DNA of 64,000 nucleotides. Origin: Lachnospiraceae bacterium (GTDB lineage Bacteria > Bacillota > Clostridia > Lachnospirales > Lachnospiraceae). Positions 8,914-17,205 of the stretch are shown here, in pieces; within the stretch, counting starts at the first letter, position 1; the number at the start of each line of letters is the position of its first letter. The stretch lies in assembly GCA_017550165.1 (NCBI GenBank), contig JAFZQH010000017.1:1-64000 (forward strand), in the 5' to 3' direction. The notes under the pieces are model-generated. The model had not been told where the DNA came from, did not search any database, and saw nothing but the letters and a program-made list of their open reading frames with translations. A program made the position numbers and the translations under genes.

Positions 8914-9976
8914 GCAGGGACAGGTCTTCTATCAGTCCGATTATCTTATCGGTGGCGTCTAACTGTTCAGATGCCGCCATTTTTTTAATGTATTTGTCCT
9001 TGTTGGAAAGGACCTTCTCTATGGTGTTCAGGAGGTTTAAGTTAGTCAGGTTCTCCTGCTCCAGCACATAGGAAAAACCCCGGCTCTCAAAGGAAGCGGC
9101 ATTCAGGATCTGATCCCCCCTGCTGGCCGTGGCAGTCAGCGGGATAAGGATATTGGGCTTATTTAAGGCCAGGATCTCGCATATGGCATTGGCTCCTGCC
9201 CTTGAGATGACGATATCCGCCATGGCAAAAATATGGGGCAGCTCTTCATCTATGAATTCAAACTGCACGTAGCCGGGCTTGTTGCTTAATTCTTCGTCGG
9301 TCTTGCCCTTGCCGCATATATGGGCGACCTGGTATCTTTTGAGCAATTCGGGCAGGATCCCTCTGATGACGTTGTTGATGGCGGTGGCTCCTATGCTGCC
9401 GCCTATTATCATGACTACGGGCCTGGAATCATCAAAACCGCATATCTTAAGCCCCTCCTGCCGGCTGCCATTTAGGAGCTCAGCCCTTATGGGAAGACCG
9501 GTAAGGATCGCCTTTTTTGAAGGAAGATAGTCCATGGTCTCCGGGAAATTGCAGCATATCCTGTCGGCAGAAGAAAATGATATCTTGTTGGCCAGTCCCG
9601 GAGTAAGATCCGATTCGTGGATGATAACCGGGATATGCTCCCGGGCTGCCGCTTTTACGACGGGAACGGATACAAAGCCCCCTTTGGAGAAAATGATGTT
9701 GGGCCGAAGTCTCTTTAAGATCCCCCTGGCCTCCCGGCCTCCCTTCATGACCCTGAAGGGGTCACTTAAGTTCTTCAGGTCAAAGTATCTCCGGAGCTTC
9801 CCTGTCTGAATGGGATAATAGGGGATTCCCAGCTTCTCGATCATTTTCCGCTCGATCCCCTCTATAGAGCCTATGTAGTGTATCTCATAGTCAAGTTCCT
9901 TAAGTCTCGGCATCAGCGCGATGTTGGGGGCTACATGTCCTGCGGTGCCGCCTCCCGTTAAAACGATACGTTTCAT
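8906..9976 (-). CDS. murG: UDP-GlcNAc:lipid I N-acetylglucosaminyltransferase MurG
   Basis: A 356-residue GT28 glycosyltransferase. The N-terminal Rossmann domain has GGGTAGHVAPN, FSKGGFVSVP and the HESDLTPGLAN segment. The C-terminal UDP-GlcNAc-binding domain has GGSIGA, ISRAGANAICE and a GDQ..NA segment. MurG converts lipid I to lipid II on the inner face of the membrane, the last cytoplasmic step of peptidoglycan synthesis. It stands outside a dcw-type cluster, as in many Clostridia. The start is preceded by AAGGAGAAAAACC on the minus strand. It is divergent from the flagellin gene. Confidence 0.95.
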   Translation of the reverse strand: MKRIVLTGGGTAGHVAPNIALMPRLKELDYEIHYIGSIEGIERKMIEKLGIPYYPIQTGKLRRYFDLKNLSDPFRVMKGGREARGILKRLRPNIIFSKGGFVSVPVVKAAAREHIPVIIHESDLTPGLANKISFSSADRICCNFPETMDYLPSKKAILTGLPIRAELLNGSRQEGLKICGFDDSRPVVMIIGGSIGATAINNVIRGILPELLKRYQVAHICGKGKTDEELSNKPGYVQFEFIDEELPHIFAMADIVISRAGANAICEILALNKPNILIPLTATASRGDQILNAASFESRGFSYVLEQENLTNLNLLNTIEKVLSNKDKYIKKMAASEQLDATDKIIGLIEDLSLPS

Positions 9977-10147
9977 GGTTTTTCTCCTTGCGAAAATGAA
10001 AAAAATATCCTTATTGAGTATAACATATTTTAAAAAAATAATATAATGGTTATGGAATCTTAAAGATTGTCCGATAAGTATGATATAGGGATAAAAGGAC
10101 GTATCCTGCTATAAATAAAAGGATTTGGAAGAAACCGTATAACAATG

Positions 10148-10214
10148 AAAGAATTCGCACCGAATTCTTTTTATAGCTCAAAGCCACACGGCTCCCCTCA
10201 TCAGAGATGGGGGG
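10148..10214 (+). promoter_or_regulatory. Two hairpins in the flagellin mRNA leader
   Basis: AAAGAATTCG (10148-10157) pairs with CGAATTCTTT (10161-10170) around CAC, and a T run follows. A second stem pairs CCCCTCATC (10194-10202) with GATGGGGGG (10206-10214) and ends just before the GAGGAG ribosome site at 10217. Both lie between the presumed promoter and the flagellin start, a region where flagellin mRNAs are often regulated. Their role is inferred. CCGATAAG at 10071-10078 resembles a sigma-28 -10 element but lacks a correctly spaced TAAA. Confidence 0.45.
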
Positions 10215-10231
10215 CAGAGGAGACGTCATCT

Positions 10232-12631
10232 ATGAGGATCAATTACAACCTTTCAGCAATGCTCACCAATACCCAGTTACTCAGGAATGAAAAGAACCAG
10301 CAGTCGGCAGCAGAACGCCTTGCTTCCGGTCTGAAGATAAACCATGCCAAGGATGACCCGGCGGGAATGGCCATCTCCAATAAGATGGATGTTCAGACCG
10401 CAGGTCTGGGACAGGCATCCAGAAACAGTTCTGACGGGATCTCTGTTATCGAGACGGCAGATTCTTCTTTAAATGAGGTAACATCCATAATCCAGCGTAT
10501 GAGAGAACTGGCAGTCCAGGCGGCTAATGATACCAATGCACTGGAAGACCGGGAAGCCATCCAGGCAGAGATAGACAGTCTGACCGATGAGGTGGACAGA
10601 GTATCAAAAAACACGGAATTCAATAAGAAGGTCCTATTAGACGGAAGCCTCCAGAGACGTTCATACACCAATAACAGGAAGGTGACGGTCACCAATGTAG
10701 GTGAAGGCGTTCCTACGGATAAATACGGAATTTCCATAACATCCGATGCAAGGCAGGCGGTGTTCAGGGGGGCGTTAACATCAGCTACTACGGTTACGAT
10801 AGACATGGTATCAATTGGTAGTACAACCCGTGGGATGGAGGTAGACGAAACCTTTGAAGACGGTAAGCTTAAGCCGGAAGCAGCGGGAAAGGTGACCATA
10901 AACGGACAGATAATAGAGTTTTACGGTGGGGAGACTTACGAGGAGATATATCAGAAGCTGAGGACCGGGGCCGAGATCGTGGATGTCAACTGTATTGCCA
11001 CGGTAGATGTGGATGAAATAACGCGTTTAAACGTTGAGTGGCCGGGCTGTGAGGTGTGCCCGGATGCCTCCGGAAAATACGAGGATTCCGCCGGATATAT
11101 GCCAAGTCCTTCGGGCTTTGGGCCGAGAACCCCCCTTGTTTTTGTCTCAAAGGAATACGGATCTGCAGAGAAGCTTAACATATCCTGTGATAATGCAATC
11201 CTTGCTACAGCCCTCGGCCTGGCAAGTCAGGCCGGTGTACCTGACCTGACCTCTCCCGGTACCTATAATCTTGCCCATAAGGCTACAGCATACGGTACGG
11301 CTAATTCACCGGCGGAGATAATGTGCTACAGAAGTACGGATAAGTTCCTTCCCGGGATGTCACAATCACCCATTGTGCTTGATGAGAATAATCCTTCTCA
11401 TAAGGCCTATTTTGATAAATTCAAAGATGATATCAATACAGGAGGTGCAGGTGGCGGCAAAATGGTCATGCCTGCCCTTGTGGTTGACGATATCAACGGG
11501 GAGCATGTGGTTGACCTGAGTATTGATGATAATAAGAAATACACAACCTTCTTTGACAAGGTAGACTCCCTTCCCGCTGAACTGGAAGGCAATATAGAAA
11601 TAGGATGGCAGAAAAAAGGCAGTTCAGGGTCTGATCATGACGAGAGTGTGCTGCATATTGACGCAGGTGATACTGCCGCAGATGTTTTTAAGAAGATAAG
11701 TGAAGCTGCTGCTGCCGTAGGTATTGATGTGTTCCTTACCGACGATGAAAGATCGGGCTCATATTCCGTACTTTATGAAGATTATAATTATTCTCAGGCA
11801 TTGGTATTCAGGGACAAAAGTACCGGAAGACAGATAAACGTAAAATGTGACAATTCAAAGCTGGCACTTTTGATGGGCCTTCCCGTATGCGAATGGTCTG
11901 TTTCCGGCAAGGACTGCAAGGCGGAGTTTACCGACGGAGACCCGGACAAAGAAGGCGTTCAGAGAATAGGCTTTGGCGACTCGGCCACCATAACTACCAA
12001 GGGCAACAAGGTACTGGTTACCGACAGGAACGGTTTTGAACTGGAGATGGAGGCCGAGAAGAAGACATGTAGGACATATTATTCCGATTGGACCGCTACC
12101 GGAAGGATAGGCGTGGATGAGACCATGGAGGTCGGGGATCAGGTCGGTGATGTAAGTGGAATAGATACAAAGGGATTCTATTCAAGCAACTTCCCTAAGG
12201 GCGACAAGGTGGATATCGTAGCCGATGTTACGGGCTACGGCATGATGACTGTCCATGTGGGAGCCAATGAAGATCAGGTCATTGAGATGGATATACCCGA
12301 GATCAGTGCCAAGACCCTGAATATCGACGATTTGAACGTAAGAAGCGGATATACAGCTGATAAAGCGCTGGTAAAACTGGATGAGGCGCTCACCAAGGTT
12401 AGTAAGGTTCGCTCCAAGCTTGGTGCATATCAGAACAGATTAGAGCACACCATAGCCAGCCTGGATGCCGCAGAGGAGGATCTGACGGCTTCAGTATCCC
12501 GTATAAGAGATGTGGACATGGCCAAGGAAACCACAGAGTATACTCAGCACACCATCCTGGTGCAGGCCGCAACTTCAGTCCTTGCCCAGGCCAACGACCT
12601 GCCCCAGCAGGCCCTGCAGCTGATCCAGTAA
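10232..12631 (+). CDS. fliC: Flagellin, unusually large and cysteine-containing
   Basis: A 799-residue flagellin. The N-terminal D0/D1 region is classical (MRINYNLSAM, then RLASGLKINHAKDDPAGMAI and IQRMRELAVQAAND), as is the C-terminal D1/D0 region (SRIRDVDMAKE, ending QQALQLIQ). Between them is an insert of about 500 residues, far longer than in standard flagellins of 270-500 residues. The insert holds two related segments, each ending in a CDNxxLAxxxGL-type motif, and nine cysteines in the whole protein, which is odd for an exported filament subunit. The start at 10232 follows GAGGAG; an ATG at 10145 would add 29 residues before the conserved N-terminus. It lies outside the fla/che operon, so it probably has its own, sigma-28-dependent control. 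Confidence 0.93.
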   Translation: MRINYNLSAMLTNTQLLRNEKNQQSAAERLASGLKINHAKDDPAGMAISNKMDVQTAGLGQASRNSSDGISVIETADSSLNEVTSIIQRMRELAVQAANDTNALEDREAIQAEIDSLTDEVDRVSKNTEFNKKVLLDGSLQRRSYTNNRKVTVTNVGEGVPTDKYGISITSDARQAVFRGALTSATTVTIDMVSIGSTTRGMEVDETFEDGKLKPEAAGKVTINGQIIEFYGGETYEEIYQKLRTGAEIVDVNCIATVDVDEITRLNVEWPGCEVCPDASGKYEDSAGYMPSPSGFGPRTPLVFVSKEYGSAEKLNISCDNAILATALGLASQAGVPDLTSPGTYNLAHKATAYGTANSPAEIMCYRSTDKFLPGMSQSPIVLDENNPSHKAYFDKFKDDINTGGAGGGKMVMPALVVDDINGEHVVDLSIDDNKKYTTFFDKVDSLPAELEGNIEIGWQKKGSSGSDHDESVLHIDAGDTAADVFKKISEAAAAVGIDVFLTDDERSGSYSVLYEDYNYSQALVFRDKSTGRQINVKCDNSKLALLMGLPVCEWSVSGKDCKAEFTDGDPDKEGVQRIGFGDSATITTKGNKVLVTDRNGFELEMEAEKKTCRTYYSDWTATGRIGVDETMEVGDQVGDVSGIDTKGFYSSNFPKGDKVDIVADVTGYGMMTVHVGANEDQVIEMDIPEISAKTLNIDDLNVRSGYTADKALVKLDEALTKVSKVRSKLGAYQNRLEHTIASLDAAEEDLTASVSRIRDVDMAKETTEYTQHTILVQAATSVLAQANDLPQQALQLIQ

Positions 12632-12660
12632 AGAACAGATATACATACACAAGACAGTTT

Positions 12661-12729
12661 AAGACAGGGGACGGTTCTCTGTCTTCCCCAGCAATACCAA
12701 AGGGAAGACAGAGAACCGTCCCCTGTCTT
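12661..12729. repeat. REP-like 28-bp inverted repeat, copy 3
   Basis: Bases 12661-12688 and 12702-12729 are perfect reverse complements around a 13-nt loop (CAGCAATACCAAA). Arms and loop are nearly identical to the copy at 2718-2796. It lies 29 bp after the flagellin stop and could serve as a terminator or 3' stabilising structure. Confidence 0.9.
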
Positions 12730-12750
12730 GTTGTTGTCTGATTTTACGTC

Positions 12751-12779
12751 TTGAAAAAATAAATTTCATGGTGTATAGT
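12751..12779 (+). promoter_or_regulatory. Predicted sigma-A promoter of topA
   Basis: TTGAAA (12751-12756), 17-bp spacer, TATAGT (12774-12779), about 44 bp before the topA ATG. Confidence 0.75.
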
Positions 12780-12822
12780 TGTTTACGTTTATATTCATCA
12801 TCTGTTTTTCGGGGAGGAGCAT

Positions 12823-14811
12823 ATGGCTAAAAATCTTGTGATAGTTGAGTCGCCGGCTAAGGTGAAGACGATCAGCAAATTTTTAGGAAAGAATTATAAG
12901 GTGGAGGCATCCAACGGTCATGTAAGGGACCTGCCCAAGAGTTCCATGGGCATCGATATGGAGCATGATTACGAGCCTAAATATATAACCATCCGGGGCA
13001 AGGGAGATCTTCTTGCAGGTCTTCGCAAAGAAGCGAAGAAGGCCGACAGGGTCTATCTGGCAACCGACCCTGACCGGGAGGGAGAAGCCATATCCTGGCA
13101 TCTGGCGGCAGCACTGAATCTTGATCCCAAGAAAACGAGCCGCATCACATTTAACGAGATCACCAAGAATGCCATAAAGGATTCCTTAAAGAACCCCAGA
13201 GATATCAATATGGGACTGGTAGATGCCCAGCAGACCAGGCGTATCCTTGACCGTATGGTGGGTTATTCCATAAGCCCGCTTCTGTGGCAGAAGGTCAAGA
13301 GGGGGCTTTCCGCAGGACGTGTTCAGTCTGTTGCCCTCCGGCTTATCTGTGACAGGGAAGAGGAGATAGGTGCATTTGTACCGGTAGAATACTGGACGCT
13401 GGATGCATCATTTGACATAAAAGGAGAGAAGAAGCCTCTTACAGCCCGTTTTTACGGAGATGAAAAGGGCAAGATAGAGATCCGTTCCAAGAAAGAACTG
13501 GACACTATCATATCAGCCCTCAAGGGGGCTTCCTATAATATAGAAGAGATAAAAAAAGGCGAGCGTGTAAAGAAGAGCCCCAGACCCTTTACCACATCCA
13601 CTCTGCAGCAGGAGGCAAGCAAGGCTCTTAACTTCCCCATTGCCAAGACCATGAGGATAGCCCAGCAGCTCTACGAAGGAGTGGAGATCAAGGGTGAAGG
13701 TACGGTGGGACTCATAACCTATCTGCGTACCGACTCAGTCCGTATCTCCGACGAGGCAGCAGCTGCAGCCAAGGACTACATTTCATCCAATTACGGAGCA
13801 GGGTATGTAGGGGAAAATGTGGCGGCGAACAAGAAGAACGGCAATGTCCAGGATGCCCATGAAGCTATCAGGCCTACGGATATCACCAGGACTCCTGTTA
13901 AGGTAAAAGAATCCTTAAGCCGTGACCAGTTCAGGCTCTATCAGCTTATATGGAGGAGATTTGTCGCAAGCCGCATGTCATCGGCAGTGTATGAGACCAC
14001 CTCTGTCAAGATCAGGGGAGGCAGGGACAAGGCATATATCTTTACCGCAGCTGCATCCGATCTGAAGTTTGACGGCTTTATGTCGGTATACGTAGAGGCT
14101 GATGAGGAAAAGGAAGATGCAAATGTTTCGCTGAAGAAGATCGATAAGAAGACCAAGCTGTCCTTCGGCGAATTTGACGGAAAGCAGCATTTTACCCAGC
14201 CGCCGGCTCATTTTACGGAAGCTTCGCTGGTAAGAACCTTAGAGGAGCTGGGCATCGGACGGCCCAGTACCTACGTGCCCACCATCAGCACCATCATTAC
14301 CAGAAGGTACATCACCAAGGAGAACAAGAATCTCTATGTTACGGAACTGGGAGAAGTGGTCAATGACATTATGAAGAAGTCATTCCCCAGTATTGTGGAT
14401 GTGAATTTCACTGCCAATATAGAGGTTTTACTGGATAATATAGAGGAGGGCTCCATACAGTGGAAGACTGTGGTGCGCAACTTCTATCCCGACCTGGAAG
14501 AGGCGGTAAAAAAGGCTACTTCGGAACTGGAAAAGGTCACTATAGCGGATGAGGAGACAGATGAGGTCTGCGAATTCTGCGGACGTCATATGGTCATCAA
14601 ATACGGAGCCTACGGCAAATTCCTTGCCTGTCCCGGATTCCCTGACTGTAAGAATGCCAAGCCGTATCTTGAGAAGATAGGGGTGCCCTGTCCCAAATGC
14701 GGTGCGGAAGTGGTCATCAAGAAGACCAAAAAGGGACGTCGTTTCTATGCATGTGAGAAGGGACCGGACTGTGATTTCATGTCATGGCAGCGCCCGTCAA
14801 AGGAAAAATAG
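12823..14811 (+). CDS. topA: DNA topoisomerase I
   Basis: A 662-residue type IA topoisomerase. An N-terminal TOPRIM domain has the catalytic glutamate in VESPAK (Glu9) and DPDRE at 82-86. The active-site tyrosine is Tyr300 in GLITYLRTDS. Two C-terminal four-cysteine zinc modules follow (CEFCGRH... and CPKCGAE...). The enzyme relaxes negative supercoils behind RNA and DNA polymerases. GGGGAGGAG precedes the ATG. It is the gene before codY, as in the B. subtilis topA-codY-fla/che region, but the intervening trmFO, xerC and clpQY genes of B. subtilis are absent. Confidence 0.97.
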   Translation: MAKNLVIVESPAKVKTISKFLGKNYKVEASNGHVRDLPKSSMGIDMEHDYEPKYITIRGKGDLLAGLRKEAKKADRVYLATDPDREGEAISWHLAAALNLDPKKTSRITFNEITKNAIKDSLKNPRDINMGLVDAQQTRRILDRMVGYSISPLLWQKVKRGLSAGRVQSVALRLICDREEEIGAFVPVEYWTLDASFDIKGEKKPLTARFYGDEKGKIEIRSKKELDTIISALKGASYNIEEIKKGERVKKSPRPFTTSTLQQEASKALNFPIAKTMRIAQQLYEGVEIKGEGTVGLITYLRTDSVRISDEAAAAAKDYISSNYGAGYVGENVAANKKNGNVQDAHEAIRPTDITRTPVKVKESLSRDQFRLYQLIWRRFVASRMSSAVYETTSVKIRGGRDKAYIFTAAASDLKFDGFMSVYVEADEEKEDANVSLKKIDKKTKLSFGEFDGKQHFTQPPAHFTEASLVRTLEELGIGRPSTYVPTISTIITRRYITKENKNLYVTELGEVVNDIMKKSFPSIVDVNFTANIEVLLDNIEEGSIQWKTVVRNFYPDLEEAVKKATSELEKVTIADEETDEVCEFCGRHMVIKYGAYGKFLACPGFPDCKNAKPYLEKIGVPCPKCGAEVVIKKTKKGRRFYACEKGPDCDFMSWQRPSKEK

Positions 14812-14882
14812 GAATTTTTATACTCAAATGTGAATAGTCACAAATATTATACAGACAATTCGAAAAATAAATCACAATTGTA

Positions 14883-14911
14883 TTGTATTTTTCGCATATT
14901 TATGGTATAGT
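14883..14911 (+). promoter_or_regulatory. Predicted sigma-A promoter of codY
   Basis: TTGTAT (14883-14888), 17-bp spacer, TATAGT (14906-14911), about 44 bp before the codY ATG. The region between topA and codY is AT-rich. Confidence 0.7.
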
Positions 14912-14955
14912 CTTCTTCGGGATTGTTACTTTGTTATAAGTAGAGGAGGAATGGA

Positions 14956-15744
14956 ATGAACGTACAATTATTAGACAAGACGCGCAAGATCGGTAATCTG
15001 TTGCATAACAACAGTACGTCGAAGGTCGTTTTCAACGACATCTGTAATGTTCTTACCGGAATTCTCGATTCCAACATTCTCGTTATCAGTAAGAAGGGTA
15101 AGGTTCTGGGAGTCGGAAGATTCTCAGGAGTTGAAGAGATAGGCGAGTTGATAGATGCAAGTGTAGGCGGATATATCGACGGTCTCCTTAATGAGAGGTT
15201 ATTAGGGGTCCTCTCCACCAAGGAGAATGTCAATCTGGAGACATTAGGCTTTTCTCCCGAGAATGTTAAGGATTATAAGGCGATCATCACACCTATAGAT
15301 ATCGCCGGTGAGAGACTGGGAACATTATTCGTATACAAGTCAGGATCCCAATATGAGATCGATGACATTATCTTAAGCGAGTACGGATGCACCGTGGTAG
15401 GTCTTGAGATGCTCCGCTCGGTTAATGAGGAGAATGCGGAAGAGAACCGAAAGGTCCAGATAGTCAAGTCGGCTATCAATACCCTGTCCTTCTCCGAGCT
15501 GGAAGCTATCACCCACATTTTCGAGGAGATGGACGGCAAGGAGGGCATCCTTGTAGCCAGCAAGATCGCAGACAGAGTCGGGATCACCAGATCCGTTATC
15601 GTCAATGCCCTTCGTAAGTTTGAGAGTGCCGGGGTCATCGAGTCCAGGTCTTCGGGAATGAAGGGAACCTACATCAAGGTACTTAATGACGTGGTCTTTG
15701 ATGAACTGGAAGAGTTGAAAAAACAGAGCAAAAAGAAAAACTAA
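14956..15744 (+). CDS. codY: GTP- and branched-chain amino-acid-responsive repressor CodY
   Basis: A 262-residue CodY. The N-terminal GAF domain (about 1-155) binds branched-chain amino acids. The C-terminal winged helix has the highly conserved segment SKIADRVGITRSVIVNALRK near 200-220. CodY senses isoleucine/leucine/valine and GTP and represses nutrient-scavenging and motility genes in rich conditions. The DNA-reading segment is nearly the same as in Bacillus CodY, so the Bacillus box AATTTTCWGAAAATT should apply. Such a box lies 111 bp downstream of this gene, in the promoter of the fla/che operon. AGAGGAGGA precedes the start, and a hairpin follows the gene. Confidence 0.97.
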   Translation: MNVQLLDKTRKIGNLLHNNSTSKVVFNDICNVLTGILDSNILVISKKGKVLGVGRFSGVEEIGELIDASVGGYIDGLLNERLLGVLSTKENVNLETLGFSPENVKDYKAIITPIDIAGERLGTLFVYKSGSQYEIDDIILSEYGCTVVGLEMLRSVNEENAEENRKVQIVKSAINTLSFSELEAITHIFEEMDGKEGILVASKIADRVGITRSVIVNALRKFESAGVIESRSSGMKGTYIKVLNDVVFDELEELKKQSKKKN

Positions 15745-15759
15745 TACTTTTAACAGGAT

Positions 15760-15806
15760 CAGCCGATAAATACTACGTAACAGTATATTGTCGGCTGTTT
15801 TGATTT
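15760..15806 (+). terminator. Terminator after codY
   Basis: CAGCCGA (15760-15766) pairs with TCGGCTG (15791-15797), with an inner AATAC/GTAT pairing, followed by a TTTTGATTTT tract. It separates codY from the fla/che promoter. Confidence 0.7.
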
Positions 15807-15851
15807 TAGCACAGATTCAAAACGGTAAAAGAGGAGTCTTCTTAACTCTTA

Positions 15852-15879
15852 TTGAATTTTCCGAAAATAACGATATGAT
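15852..15879 (+). promoter_or_regulatory. Predicted sigma-A promoter of the fla/che operon
   Basis: TTGAAT (15852-15857), 16-bp spacer, TATGAT (15874-15879), about 132 bp before flgB. It is the best promoter candidate in the 200-bp gap before the operon; its spacer is almost filled by the CodY box at 15855-15869. Confidence 0.55.
15855..15869 (+). promoter_or_regulatory. CodY box in the fla/che promoter
   Basis: AATTTTCCGAAAATA matches the Bacillus CodY consensus AATTTTCWGAAAATT at 13 of 15 positions. It lies between the predicted -35 and -10 elements, where bound CodY should block RNA polymerase. CodY represses the fla/che operon directly in B. subtilis. Confidence 0.7.
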
Positions 15880-16010
15880 GTGCCTGTGAGATTTTTTTTC
15901 ACTAGATAATGTGTTTTTTTATAAAAAACCACTTGTCTTTTTTTCGGAATAATGGGATAATTCAAAATAAGGGTTATAGTAGGCTCATTTTTGTTTAGGA
16001 GGACCCAAAA

Positions 16011-16409
16011 GTGTTTACATCAGGAGTATTTGACTATGCCGATGTCCTTAATAAAGCTGCTGATGCCAGCTGGCTGAGACATCAGGCCATTGCCAATAAC
16101 ATCGCCAACATCGATACCCCTTATTACAAGAGGCAGGATGTTGACTTTGAGAGCGTCCTTGAATATGAGCTTAGACATTTCCAGTATGAACCTCTCGATG
16201 TTAAGGTGAAGAATGTTCATCTTAACCGTCTGGATGTGAGCACATACACGGACATGGAGAATTATTCATATCGTATTGATAAGAATAACGTGGACGTGGA
16301 TCAGGAAGCTTCACAGTTGGCTAAGAACCAGATCAAGTATCAGGGTCTGGTTAACAGTATGACCCAGGAGTTTTCAAGGACCAAGACTGCTATAGGTAAT
16401 GGCGGCTAG
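16011..16409 (+). CDS. flgB: Flagellar proximal rod protein FlgB
   Basis: A 132-residue rod protein with the N-terminal flagellar rod/hook motif AIANNIANIDTPYYKR at about residue 25. FlgB is thought to join the MS ring to the rod. It is the first gene of the fla/che operon. GTG at 16011 is the start, with AGGAGG at 15997-16002. flgC follows after 22 bp. Confidence 0.95.
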   Translation: MFTSGVFDYADVLNKAADASWLRHQAIANNIANIDTPYYKRQDVDFESVLEYELRHFQYEPLDVKVKNVHLNRLDVSTYTDMENYSYRIDKNNVDVDQEASQLAKNQIKYQGLVNSMTQEFSRTKTAIGNGG

Positions 16410-16431
16410 AGTCTGAGATAGGAGGTAAGAA

Positions 16432-16884
16432 ATGTCGATATTCAGAGCATTTGATATCAGTGCGTCGGGTATGACGGCGCAAAGGTTCAGGACAGATATT
16501 ATAGCCGAGAACGTAGCCAATGAGACTACCACCAGGACCCAGGACGGAACTCCGTACCGTCGTAAGGTGGTTGCCTTTGAAGAGAAGAGGATCACGGACT
16601 TCTCCCATGTTCTTGACAGCGTGAGAGAGAGTGACAAGATGATCGGCAACGGCGTTAAGGTTAAGGCCATAGGCGAGGATTACAGCTCCGATTTCATCAT
16701 GAAGTACGATCCGTCTCATCCGGACGCCGACGAGAACGGATATGTCAGCTATCCCAATGTTAATATAGTGACAGAGATGACTAACATGATAGATGCCAGC
16801 AGGTCTTATGAAGCTAATGTTACGGCCTTTAATGCCATCAAGAGCATGGCGAGCCAGGGACTCAATGTGGGAAGTAAGGGATAA
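16432..16884 (+). CDS. flgC: Flagellar proximal rod protein FlgC
   Basis: A 150-residue rod protein. It begins MSIFRAFDISASGMTAQRFR, with the AENVANETTTRTQDGTPYRR segment of the FlgBC family, and ends in the helical ASRSYEANVTAFNAIKSM motif. It forms the proximal rod with FlgB and FlgF and is exported by the flagellar type III system. AGGAGG precedes the ATG, and fliE follows 6 bp later. Confidence 0.96.
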   Translation: MSIFRAFDISASGMTAQRFRTDIIAENVANETTTRTQDGTPYRRKVVAFEEKRITDFSHVLDSVRESDKMIGNGVKVKAIGEDYSSDFIMKYDPSHPDADENGYVSYPNVNIVTEMTNMIDASRSYEANVTAFNAIKSMASQGLNVGSKG

Positions 16885-16890
16885 TAAGAT

Positions 16891-17202
16891 ATGGCTATAG
16901 ATGCTTTAACAAATATTACGTCGGATTATATCAAAGCGGCAGCCAATAACGCCACCAAGCTTCAGGAGAAGAACGAAGACTTCAGTGCGGTGTTTAATGC
17001 TGCGCTTAATCTCGTTAATGAGACCAATGATATGGAGACGCTTGCCAAGTCGGAGGAGATCAAGTTTGCATTGGGGTACTCGGAGAATACCCATGATCTT
17101 GCGGCGGCTATGACCAAGGCAAACCTCGCATTATCATATACCGTCGCCGTCCGCGACAAAGCATTGGCGGCTTATAAAGAGATTATGCAGATGCAGGTAT
17201 AA
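16891..17202 (+). CDS. fliE: MS ring-rod junction protein FliE
   Basis: A 103-residue FliE. The C-terminal half carries the family pattern (VNETNDMETLAKSEEIKFA, then LSYTVAVRDKALAAYKEIMQMQV). FliE is exported early and links the MS ring to the rod. It is followed by the multi-arm inverted-repeat element at 17206-17365, which opens a 217-bp gap before fliF in an otherwise tightly packed operon. Confidence 0.95.
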   Translation: MAIDALTNITSDYIKAAANNATKLQEKNEDFSAVFNAALNLVNETNDMETLAKSEEIKFALGYSENTHDLAAAMTKANLALSYTVAVRDKALAAYKEIMQMQV

Positions 17203-17205
17203 AAG

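Noticed and set aside
10145-10231. ATG at 10145 as the flagellin start
   Set aside because: It would add 29 residues ahead of the conserved MRINYNLSAM, has no ribosome site, and would put a perfect hairpin inside the coding region.
331-12729. GGGACGGT repeats as part of a CRISPR array
   Set aside because: Copies are far apart, are full palindromes, and have no regular spacers or cas genes nearby.
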